Below are positions 54,684-62,117 of a DNA stretch of 62,117 nt, piece after piece. The position numbers and the translations under genes are program-made. The DNA is from Chondrus crispus (lineage: Eukaryota; Rhodophyta; Florideophyceae; Gigartinales; Gigartinaceae). How positions within the stretch are numbered: position 1 is the stretch's first letter; each line of letters begins with the position of its first letter. The notes below the pieces were generated by a model. It searched no databases and was not told where the DNA came from. It worked only from the letters and a program-made list of their open reading frames with translations. Location of the stretch: contig NW_005179333.1 of NCBI RefSeq assembly GCF_000350225.1, positions 1 through 62,117 on the forward strand, read 5' to 3'.

Positions 54684-55426
54684 AGCGGCGCCTCGTGTCG
54701 CCGCCAATCCTCGCGCTGCCCCGCTACGGACGGAAATATACGCTGGACACCGACGCGTGCGGACACCAAGTGGGTTGCACCCTTCTACAGGAGCAACCCG
54801 ATGGAGGTACTCGACCGATCGGGTATTGGAGCCGCGCGTTGACCGACGCGGAGCGCAATTATACGACTACCGAAAAGGAATGCTTGGCCGTAGTGTGGAG
54901 CATCCTCACCCTACGGCCGTACCTATACCGAAGCGCGTTCAACCTCCGCACGGATCACGAGGCCCTACGCTGGGTCCTCAATTTAGCGGACAGTTCCGGT
55001 CGGCTCGCTGGCTGGCGCCTGCGCTTGGCAGAGTACGACTACGAGGTACAGTACCGCCCAGGCGTCAAGCACCAACTCGCGGACGGCGTGTCGCGCTTAC
55101 GTACCGATGGAGGGGACACCGAACCGGTCGATGATGAGGTCCCGTGCTTGGCGATCCAGTACGATGAGGGCAGCGAGGCCCTCCTGGACAATGTGCACTG
55201 GGACCCGCCGCAAGACCGTCCGGACGGTTGTCACGCGCTCGCGATAACTCCCGAGGAACGCGACGCTGCGTCCATCTCGGTTGAGGAATTTCTACGCGAA
55301 CAAGCTGAGGACGCCTTCCGTCGCTTCGGCGCGGAAACCGTCGGGACGCCTTCCGTCGCTTCGCCGCGGAAACCGTCGGGACGACGAACTCGAAGTTCGA
55401 CATCGACCGTTACGGATTTCTCGTGA
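54653..55426 (+). pseudogene. pol: RT tail and RNase H of element A
   Basis: RT-RNase H link (PPILALPRYGRKYTLDTDA), GYWSRALTDAERNYTTTEKE, RTDHEALRWVLNLAD, KHQLADGVSRLRTDGG. A 35-bp tandem duplication (55311-55345 and 55346-55380, one mismatch) shifts the frame before the integrase, so the last residues of this ORF are not genuine. Confidence 0.9.
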
Positions 55427-56832
55427 GGACGTCCCCGCTGGACGGTACCCTGCAGCGCGTGGTACCGACTCGGTTGCGCCCCCGGGTACTGTACCTGGCA
55501 CACCATCCGAGATTGGCAGGTCACCCGGGAGCGACGCGTATGTACTACACCCTTCGCAGGGAGTACTACTGGCCGCACATGGCCAGCGACGCGTTTTCGA
55601 CCGTACGGAATTGCACCTCGTGTGCTGCGACCCGCGGGACGCTTGTCAAGAACCAAAAGGATCTCAAGCTGTTCCCCGCGGCGGGCCCCTTGGAGTTTGT
55701 CGCGATGGACCTCCTGGGACCCCTGCCCAAGACCGCGCACGGAAACCAACACGTGTTGGTAATTACCGACCGGTTCTCCAAGCTAACGCGCAGTATCCCG
55801 CTCCGGACCACAACCGCTTCGGTCGTCGCAAACGCGTTTTTAAACAACTGGGTCTACGTTTACGGAGCGCCGAGCTACGTACTAACTGACAATGGCCCCC
55901 AGTTTGCTGCGAAATTCTTCGACGCGGTATGCGCCCTCCTGGGGGTGCGGCATTATCTCACGACAGCCTACCACCCCCAGTCGAATGGGCAGACCGAACG
56001 GTTCAATCGCACGCTGGTGCAACGCCTCCGGCACTACGTGGAGGAGCACCAGCGCGATTGGGACGACTACGTGCAGCCGCTGACCTTCGCGTACAATACG
56101 CAGGTCCACCGGTCGACGGAGACGACTCCGTTCGACCTGGTGTTAACGCGGCCACCGTCCGGTTTAATCCTCCCCGGTACTGTGCCGCAGGACGCGGGGA
56201 CCCATCGAGAGGACCCGCGGACCCCGGTGCAGTACAAGCGCGCCACGCTGCGCAAGCTTCGCGACGCTCTCGACCGCGCTCAGACGAAATTATCCGCATC
56301 GCAAAAGCGGTACAAGGACGATTTTGACAAGAAGGTCCGCTTCCGTCCGGTCGTTGTGGTGGGCGATTTTGTCTACGTTGATCGCCCGCCCCGCCCGTTG
56401 AAAAGCGTTGAGCGACGCACGCGTGCGCAAGGAACGACCGGAACGGACGAGCTCTCTGTCAAACTTCTACCAAGGACAGAGGGGCCGTTTCGCGTGCGCT
56501 CCGCTACGGACACCACGGTCCTCATCGAGCAGGACCGTGTGGAGAACCGCGTGAGCATCGACCGCGTCACGAAAATGCCACGCGGGCCGGGGGACACTGT
56601 CACCTCGGCCATTCCATCCGCATCGGACGCACAAGCCACAACGCCCCGCGCGGAATACGTCGTTGACCGCATCGTCGGACACCGTATGACCCGCGGCGGC
56701 ACCGAGTACAAGGTTCGCTGGTACGGGTACGCCGCTTCCGACGATACTTACGGGCCCTCCGAGGGGCTCCCGCAACCTTTCATCGACCGATATTGGCGTA
56801 CGCGCCAAGGACGGACAAGCGCGCTCGCGTAG
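55423..56832 (+). CDS. pol: Integrase with chromodomain, element A
   Basis: 469 codons, first in-frame start is GTG. Zinc region AGHPGATRMY with NCTSCAAT. Core with all three acidic residues: AMDLLGPL, LTDNGPQF and GQTERFNRTL. GPY/F-like LLPRTEGPFRVRSATDTTV. Chromodomain of about 50 residues starting EYVVDRIVGHRMT, with VRWYGYAASDDTYGP (Tyr where C and D have Trp). The best preserved integrase in the window. Confidence 0.9.
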   Translation: MRTSPLDGTLQRVVPTRLRPRVLYLAHHPRLAGHPGATRMYYTLRREYYWPHMASDAFSTVRNCTSCAATRGTLVKNQKDLKLFPAAGPLEFVAMDLLGPLPKTAHGNQHVLVITDRFSKLTRSIPLRTTTASVVANAFLNNWVYVYGAPSYVLTDNGPQFAAKFFDAVCALLGVRHYLTTAYHPQSNGQTERFNRTLVQRLRHYVEEHQRDWDDYVQPLTFAYNTQVHRSTETTPFDLVLTRPPSGLILPGTVPQDAGTHREDPRTPVQYKRATLRKLRDALDRAQTKLSASQKRYKDDFDKKVRFRPVVVVGDFVYVDRPPRPLKSVERRTRAQGTTGTDELSVKLLPRTEGPFRVRSATDTTVLIEQDRVENRVSIDRVTKMPRGPGDTVTSAIPSASDAQATTPRAEYVVDRIVGHRMTRGGTEYKVRWYGYAASDDTYGPSEGLPQPFIDRYWRTRQGRTSALA

Positions 56833-57022
56833 CGCTCCTTCCGGCCTCGCAGGGCCGAACCATCAGGACGACCTCGCTCGCGCGCGTCGTGCCCTGCCGC
56901 CCGCGCACGCCAAAAGGAAAAGGCAAGGAACACCGCTAATCGGCTCTGTTTACTGCGGGCGAAGCCCCTAATGGGCTACGCGAAAGGGGGCGACCAACGG
57001 GTCGGGGCTCAAGAACGTGCGC
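56833..57022 (+). other. Spacer between pol and antisense ORF, element A
   Basis: 190 bp between the integrase stop and the end of the antisense ORF. Gene ends face each other here (convergent). No hairpin terminator or other feature recognised. Much shorter than the 3.9-kb spacer in D. Confidence 0.6.
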
Positions 57023-59503
57023 TTAGCCGGCGGAGCCACCGCGGCATCTTCGGGCGCGGGGCGCGGGGCGCGAGGCCCCGACCGTAGCGGTAGGCATCGG
57101 CGGCGCCGCGAGACGTTGGCTGACGACCGCGAGGATGTCCTGCACGCCGCGGAGCTTCTCGTGATGCTCGACGCGCTCACGCTCCGCCGCGGTGGAGGCC
57201 TCTCGGAGCGCCGCGACGGTCGTCTCCAACTGCTTGGCTTGGTGCATCCACTCGCGCGCCTGCAGCAGCGCCTGCTCAACCGACGAAGGAACTGTTGCCC
57301 CCTCGAAGGAGCAAGCGTACTGCAGGGCAGTGAACGCGGCCTCCTCACGGAGGCGCTCCGGGGAAGACCGGCCGGACGGTTGCGGAGCAAGAGGAGGCGG
57401 CATCGGAACGGGACGATGATCGCCTTCGGTACCGGTCACCACGCTGATGTGTGGGGGGCTTGAGGTGGGGGCCGAAATTCCCACGACACCGGGGGGTTCT
57501 CTTAACCCCTTCGGTGAGTCGCTCTGGATCGAGGCCACGCGAGCGGATCCGCCGCGGGCCGGTACCGCGGTCTCGACGACGCTCCTCACCGCACCGGTCC
57601 CAGCATTGCGCGGCGGCGCGACATCGGCGTCGGCAAGCAAGCCGCCCGTGTCACCCGCGTCGACCGTGTCGACTGCGCCGTCCACGTCGACCGCGACGGT
57701 CGCGTCCGCTGGACCGGAGGCCGCGCTGCCTCCATCGGCACCGGTCTCGGCCTCGGCTCCGGCGGGCATCGGTAGGGTACACCGCTGGTTCCAGCTGAAC
57801 CACGCGAAGTCCGGCCGGCCGCTCCAATCCATACCCTCGGTGAAGGCCAAAAGCTGCGTCGCGTACGCCGCGTCAAACGCCGTACCCTCGAGGGTCTCCG
57901 CGATACCGACCGAGCGGATTAAATCGATGAGCCCCGCCCAGAGGCGGAAGAGCAGGCCGCGCTCACCGAACGGTTCCTCGCGCCGCGCGATCAGCCGCGG
58001 GTCGGGACACTTCGTGAAGAACGGCAGTCCCTCGCGAGCGGCGTGCAAGAAGCACAGGAAGGCCAAGACCGCCCATTCGGAAAGCATGATCGCGTGCACC
58101 AAGACGCGCGTTCGCTCCGTTTCCGCGGATTCCAATCGGCCGAGCGGCAACCCATGCGCCGCCACGTACGCCATGACGCTCTGCGTCGGTACGCACAGGT
58201 ACTCCGGCGCCTCGAACGTCGACCAGTTCGGCTGGAGCGCGGGGTACAGGCCGCGCCGCGCGGCGCTGGGCACCGAGAAAAACTCGGTGCTGTGCCACAT
58301 GTGGAAGAAATCGTCCACCCGGCGCCAGCGCAGCCGACTCTCGCGCACTGCGTCCTCACCCCACCGCGCTCGGTTCGCAACGCTGTACCAGCTGTCGAAA
58401 GGCCGCGGAAAGGCCACCAAGCGGACGTCGGGCGTGAGGCCCTCGTAGCGGCGATACCGACCGAAGAGGTTCAGCAGCGAGATGTGGTACTTTTCCTCGC
58501 CCTCGCAGCGGACATAGAGCAAGTCACTGCCCGCCGCGGCCGGCGTCCGACACGGAGCGTGACGCCACCGCGCCTTCCAGGCACCGGCGCGGTTCTCTTG
58601 CGCCACGGCACCGCGACCGGACGGAGTCTTCATCGCGCGCACCATCGGAATGGCCGCGAACCTCGCCGCGTCCAGCAAGTTCCGCTGAACGTACTCCTCG
58701 ACCGTAAGCGGAGGCTTGCAGCCCGCGGCGCGTCGGCGTGCGCGCCGGCGGCGGTGGTCCATCGAGGACTCGGGCCACAGCGACCGTACGGAACCGACGC
58801 CGCTGCGCAGCCAGCCCGGGGTACTCGGGGCGGTGAATACCCGCCCCAGCGACGTTGTCGCTCCCCGTCCGGCCGGCGCAAGCGCAACGCTACTCGACGG
58901 CGCCGGCGCCGCATACGGCGCCTCGGAAGCGGCCTTTGTGAGCGCCGTACCCGCAGCGGGCAGCGGCGACATGGGAGGCGGCGGCAGCTCCACGGGGAGC
59001 CCCGGGTCCGCCTCGACCATTCTCGGAGCCACGCCCGCGAGGGGCAGCGGCGAGGACTGTGTTGCTTGGGCGCCCAGCGGTGGCGAAGCGACCGGTACGG
59101 GCGAATCAATTGGCGCTTGCGCGGGCCCCGCCACTCCAGTGGACGGTTGCAGGCCGTCGCGAAGGCGTCGCCGCGGTTGGAAGGTGGGACCGACCGGCGT
59201 CGCTGCCGGAGCCCGAGGCGGGCTCAACGGCTGCCTGTACGCGCGCACAGCCGAAGTGTCGCGATGACCGTCCATCGGTTGGTTGAAGAGCCGCTGTAGG
59301 GGGATGTCGTCGTCGCTGTCGGAGGAGGTTTCTGAGTTCGCAGGGGAGTGTTGGGGAAGAATTGGGGGGTCAGTGTGGATCGCGTGGGGAGAATCGGAAG
59401 ACGCGCTCTCCGAATCGGATGAACCCGCGGCGTTATATACCGCCAGCTCGCTGACGAGCCAGGGGGCATGATCGTCCGCACGGAGGGGCTTCTGTTCCCG
59501 CAT
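57023..59503 (-). CDS. Antisense ORF of element A (aORF), uninterrupted
   Basis: ATG at 59503-59501 (MREQKPLRADD), about 826 codons without a stop, opposite to gag-pol, starting about 90 bp from the 3' LTR. Residues of about 1-260 are Pro/Ser/Ala-rich and probably disordered. Residues of about 260-560 look globular, with LTVEEYVQRNLLDAARF, CEGEEKYHISLLNLFGRY, QPNWSTFEAPEYLCV, MLSEWAVLAFLCFLHAA and LLAFTEGMDW. The C-terminus has a probable coiled coil (VEQALLQAREWMHQAKQLET). Patterns recur in the antisense ORFs of D and G1. No known domain recognised; function unknown. A promoter in the 3' LTR, reading antisense, is plausible but not shown. Confidence 0.7.
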   Translation of the reverse strand: MREQKPLRADDHAPWLVSELAVYNAAGSSDSESASSDSPHAIHTDPPILPQHSPANSETSSDSDDDIPLQRLFNQPMDGHRDTSAVRAYRQPLSPPRAPAATPVGPTFQPRRRLRDGLQPSTGVAGPAQAPIDSPVPVASPPLGAQATQSSPLPLAGVAPRMVEADPGLPVELPPPPMSPLPAAGTALTKAASEAPYAAPAPSSSVALAPAGRGATTSLGRVFTAPSTPGWLRSGVGSVRSLWPESSMDHRRRRARRRAAGCKPPLTVEEYVQRNLLDAARFAAIPMVRAMKTPSGRGAVAQENRAGAWKARWRHAPCRTPAAAGSDLLYVRCEGEEKYHISLLNLFGRYRRYEGLTPDVRLVAFPRPFDSWYSVANRARWGEDAVRESRLRWRRVDDFFHMWHSTEFFSVPSAARRGLYPALQPNWSTFEAPEYLCVPTQSVMAYVAAHGLPLGRLESAETERTRVLVHAIMLSEWAVLAFLCFLHAAREGLPFFTKCPDPRLIARREEPFGERGLLFRLWAGLIDLIRSVGIAETLEGTAFDAAYATQLLAFTEGMDWSGRPDFAWFSWNQRCTLPMPAGAEAETGADGGSAASGPADATVAVDVDGAVDTVDAGDTGGLLADADVAPPRNAGTGAVRSVVETAVPARGGSARVASIQSDSPKGLREPPGVVGISAPTSSPPHISVVTGTEGDHRPVPMPPPLAPQPSGRSSPERLREEAAFTALQYACSFEGATVPSSVEQALLQAREWMHQAKQLETTVAALREASTAAERERVEHHEKLRGVQDILAVVSQRLAAPPMPTATVGASRPAPRARRCRGGSAG

Positions 59504-59581
59504 CGTGCGCAATAGAAGGAGACGTCCGGAACGGACCCGCGCGCTCGAGTAGAGGGTTGCTACGGGGACGTAGCGAAAGCT

Positions 59582-59592
59582 AAGGGGGGAGG
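59582..59592 (+). other. Polypurine tract of element A
   Basis: AAGGGGGGAGG, two bases before the TG of the 3' LTR. Expected place and composition for the plus-strand primer. Confidence 0.8.
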
Positions 59593-59594
59593 TC

Positions 59595-60265
59595 TGTAGT
59601 ATAATGACCGGCGCGAGCGCGCGGAGGTCATCGGACGGCCATATACGGTATACACGTGGGCGGTTGTGCCCACGTGTAGCGCGCGCGCGCGCATGCCGAG
59701 CGGTCGTAATCTGGCGTACGTGTACAGTAGTGCACGTGTCGTCCGAGCGGTAGTCTACGCGTGTTACGTGTGCGCGTTAGCACACGTGTCGTCCCTGCGG
59801 TAGTCTGTAAGCAACACGCGTGTACAGTAGTGCACACGTGTAGTAGCAGCGTCCGTGCGGTAGTAGCAATTATGGCGCTACCTTTTTAATTGTGTACAGT
59901 ACCCGGCACGCACTAGGCGGCAGGTACTGTACTACTGTACTGAGACAGGTGTCCGAGGCGTCCCTCTGCGGGGTTAAGACCTGGCACCCGTCCCCACCAG
60001 TAAACGAGGGCAAGCTCGCCCCCGTCCCTTTTGCGCCTACGTACGTCCGTTTTCGGTTGTCTGTCGCGCACGCTGGCTTCTAACCCGTTACCGGTCGCTC
60101 CCGTTCACGCACCACGGGGCGACTGCGCGTAACCGGCCAGTGAGCCACTCCCTTTTCGCGAGCTCGTCCGATTGGTTCAATTAGCGCGTCGCGTCCGCGC
60201 CGCGTGCTCCCTCGCTAAAGTCTCCGCCTCTCACCCAACCCAGGGCGGAGAGGAGTTATCCCACA
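59595..60265 (+). repeat. 3' LTR of element A
   Basis: 671 bp, about 98% identical by eye to 49153-49822, with mostly transitions and one single-base insertion near 59876. It carries the same CACGTG array. The outer flank CTTGA matches the left side. Confidence 0.95.
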
Positions 60266-60270
60266 CTTGA

Positions 60271-60833
60271 CAAGCCAAATACCCACCGTGATTGGTGCGT
60301 GAGGACCCAAATTCTTTAGTTCTTACCCCATATTGACAGTCCACAGCTGTCTCGTCGAGGTTCCAAAGGCGGGAAGGGTCGTCTAATATGCCAGGATTAG
60401 CATATTGTACTTTTTAAATGCATTTGAAAAAGTTGACAAATGGGTGAAATTTTCAGCCGCCAACTTTGCGACGTCTTTGTTCTCACTTTTTCGATAAGTG
60501 ACGTCTATGTTCACTGCAAGCCAATGGCGGATGGTGTCTTGAGACGGACTGCCAGATTCTGTACGAAATCCTGGATTTCCTTCAGACGCTATCTGAGTCA
60601 TTATATTTCTCACATCGCTGTTTGAGAGTGCAAAACCCTTTTTCTGCCGCGTATACAATCCTTTTCTTTGTCAAAGTTGACTCTTGTTCAGTAAGAAATG
60701 TGCGGCGTCCTCTGCGGTGGGCTTCTGGCGATAGAAGGGCGTTGAGTTTCGGTTCATCACGCTCTTCGAGGGCGTGATAAATCCGATATACTGTTGTGCG
60801 AGGTAAATTTGTCGCTTTCACGACGGCAGACCG
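60271..60833 (-). pseudogene. pogo/CENP-B-like transposase, N-terminal fragment
   Basis: Minus strand from 60833: a helix-turn-helix-like start (VVKATNLPRTTVYRIYHAL), then RRGRRTFLTEQEST, then a CENP-B-type segment (KGFALSNSDVRNIM, DTIRHWLAVNIDVTYRKSEN) and the first catalytic motif SRLWNLDETAV near 60345. A one-base gain in an A run near 60645-60655 and a further shift near 60400 break the frame; a TAA at 60836 precedes it. Element A lies between this part and 48918-49152. Confidence 0.7.
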
Positions 60834-61208
60834 TTAGTACCTATAATAAGGAGTGCGGTGGCTTTTTACTCCTGCTTTTCATGAATGCGTCGCGTTCCTG
60901 CCTCCTTTTTTCGATTGCACTCTGCATGCGCATGGAGAGTCCCATGACGCACGAATACTTGTGGTCTAAGTCATGATTTCAGTGCCGTAGAGTACAGTTT
61001 TACGAGCGTTGGGACACCGTGGGGCTGCAAGAGTTTGAATTTTGGCGGACTTCTGCATCGCACGGCAACGAGGGAGAACGAAGGAACTTGTACGACTATC
61101 GTTAGCATGCGGAAGGCGTGTTCTTGAGAATTTGGACGCGTAATACTAAAAATTCCCAAATTGCCCCCGATAATCGGAGAATCATTCCCAAATTGCCCCG
61201 GTCAGAAA
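60834..61208. other. Flank right of the transposase, no gene recognised
   Basis: About 375 bp. Contains two copies of ATTCCCAAATTGCCCC near 61152 and 61183. Short ORFs only. It may include the end of the DNA transposon, but I cannot identify a terminal inverted repeat. Confidence 0.4.
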
Positions 61209-62117
61209 GGGTACACCTCTGCGAACAGCCGTGCGGACAGCACCACCCCGTTCCCCTCATAAACAGAAGTGAACACGTGTACTTTACTACTTTATTCTTT
61301 GCGATGCACGCATCGCGAGTCCTAGACGTTTCCGCGGAAAGAAAAAGGAAACAAAAAGAAAGGTTTGTATTGCAATTCCTGAAAAATATTGAATAAATTA
61401 CAGTATTGGGGTGTGACTGTACAATATAAACCTTTCAGGCGGGTTGGCGCCAAGACTTCGGTTCAACTTATGACCTGAACAGTATCCAAGGGTACACCTC
61501 TGCGAACAGCCGTGCGGACAGCACCACCCCTGTCCCCTCACAAAGAGAAGTGAGAAAAAAAAGAAACAGAAAAGAAAAATTTATTACAGAAAAAAAGGTC
61601 AGCACCACCCCGTTCCTCTCACACCCCGTTCCCCCCAAAAAAAGAAAAAGAAAAGAAAATTTTATTACAGAAAAAAAAATTCAGCACCACCCCGTTCCCC
61701 TCACACCCCGTTCCCCTCTTAAAGAGAAGTGAACACGTGTACTTTACTACTTTACAGAACAGAAAAGTTCAGCACCGCCCCGTTCACCTCACAAAGAGAA
61801 GTGAGAAAAAAAAAGAAACAGAAAAGAAAATTTATTACAGAAAAAAAAGTTCAGCACCACCCCGTTCTCCTCACACCCCGTTCCCCAAAAAAAAGAAACA
61901 GAAAAGAAAAGTTTATTACAGAAAAAAAATTCAGCACCACCCCGTTCCCCTCACACCCCGTTCCCCTCACACCCCGTTCCCCTCATAAAGAAAGTGAACA
62001 CGTGTACTTTACTACTTTACAGAACAGAAAAGTTCAGCACCACCCCGTTCCCCTCATAAGGAGAAGTGAACACGTGTACTTTACAGAAAAAAATTGAACA
62101 CGTGTAATAACGAGTCC
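61209..62117 (+). repeat. Complex tandem-repeat array at the right edge
   Basis: Recurrent units: CAGCACCACCCCGTTCCCCTCA, GAACACGTGTACTTTACTACTTTA, and A-rich AAAAGAAACAGAAAAGAAAA with TTTATTACAG. The phrase GGGTACACCTCTGCGAACAG occurs at about 61209 and again at 61491. The array runs to the window end, so its full length is unknown. The ORFs in it are repeat translations, not genes. AATAAA near 61392 stands in AT-rich context. Confidence 0.8.

Larger units (their letters stand above)
49153..60265 (+). mobile_element. Element A: complete 11.1-kb Ty3/Gypsy chromodomain retrotransposon
   Basis: Both LTRs, target duplication, primer site, gag, pol with chromodomain, antisense ORF and polypurine tract are all present. 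The two LTRs differ at roughly 15 places in 670 bp by eye (about 98% identity), so it is the youngest datable insertion here. Even so gag and pol carry frame breaks. It sits in a transposase pseudogene. Confidence 0.95.

Noticed and set aside
56003..59299. Long plus-strand ORFs opposite the A antisense ORF (333 and 418 codons) and minus ORFs opposite the integrase
   Set aside because: Arg-rich or low-complexity shadows of GC-rich coding sequence. The 829-codon minus frame and the integrase explain them better.
61209..62117. CRISPR-like array at the right edge
   Set aside because: Unit spacing and order vary, spacers are themselves repeats, no cas genes, and the setting is eukaryotic.
1..62117. 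tRNA, rRNA or other RNA genes
   Set aside because: No cloverleaf or rRNA segment was recognised. The tRNA-like words found are primer sites next to LTRs.
1..62117. Naming the host (oomycete, fungus, arthropod)
   Set aside because: The chromodomain elements and pogo-like transposase are compatible with several lineages, and no host gene is available to decide.

Overview
This window is a graveyard of Ty3/Gypsy-type LTR retrotransposons in a eukaryotic genome. I see no convincing host gene. At least eight elements or fragments from four or five LTR families are nested in and abutted to each other. The integrases that are complete at their C-terminus end in a chromodomain, a feature of chromoviruses (known from fungi, plants, oomycetes, vertebrates and some protists). 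The elements are GC-rich, while the palindrome at 18.6-22.6 kb and the right edge are AT-richer. A 47-base N run (13946-13992) marks a draft assembly. I cannot name the host from sequence alone.

Layout. 1-2141: 3' part of a plus-strand element (G1): a long antisense ORF open at the window edge, a polypurine tract and a 3' LTR. 2142-3532: 5' end of a minus-strand element of the same family (G2: LTR, primer-binding site, gag N-terminus). 3533-15125: minus-strand element C (5' LTR, gag, pol, long 3' non-coding region). 15126-18008: element C2 (LTR and gag), interrupted by C. 18015-18615: a third G-family LTR. 18620-22346: a 3.7-kb near-perfect palindrome with 1818-bp arms and a 91-bp loop. 22630-24270: plus-strand fragment E with several small perfect palindromes. 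24341-27014: minus-strand protease fragment F, split by a solo LTR with target duplication GTAAC. 27015-40772: plus-strand element D, with a 5.7-kb 3' region holding an antisense ORF and a 3' LTR eroded to about 59 bp. 40773-48917: minus-strand element B, with a solo LTR of its own family in gag (target duplication GGGGC). 48918-49152 plus 60271-60833: a pogo/CENP-B-like DNA transposase gene. 49153-60265: plus-strand element A, inserted in that transposase (target duplication CTTGA). 61209-62117: a tandem-repeat array.

The most notable system is an antisense gene between pol and the 3' LTR, read against gag-pol. It occurs in three different families (G1, D, A), and the proteins share positional motifs by eye. 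In A it is an uninterrupted frame of about 826 codons, although A's gag and pol are broken in several places. In G1 it is open for at least 488 codons. Plant Ty3/Gypsy elements such as Grande and Retand offer precedents for antisense ORFs at this position, but the protein family itself is not one I recognise.

In each element gag makes the particle and binds RNA. The pol protease, reverse transcriptase, RNase H and integrase copy and insert it. The LTRs supply transcription and termination signals, and a tRNA-type primer site next to the 5' LTR starts reverse transcription. Nearly all gag and pol copies here carry stops, frameshifts or lost catalytic residues, so the copies shown are probably not autonomous. 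Similarity statements are my reading of translations, not database results.
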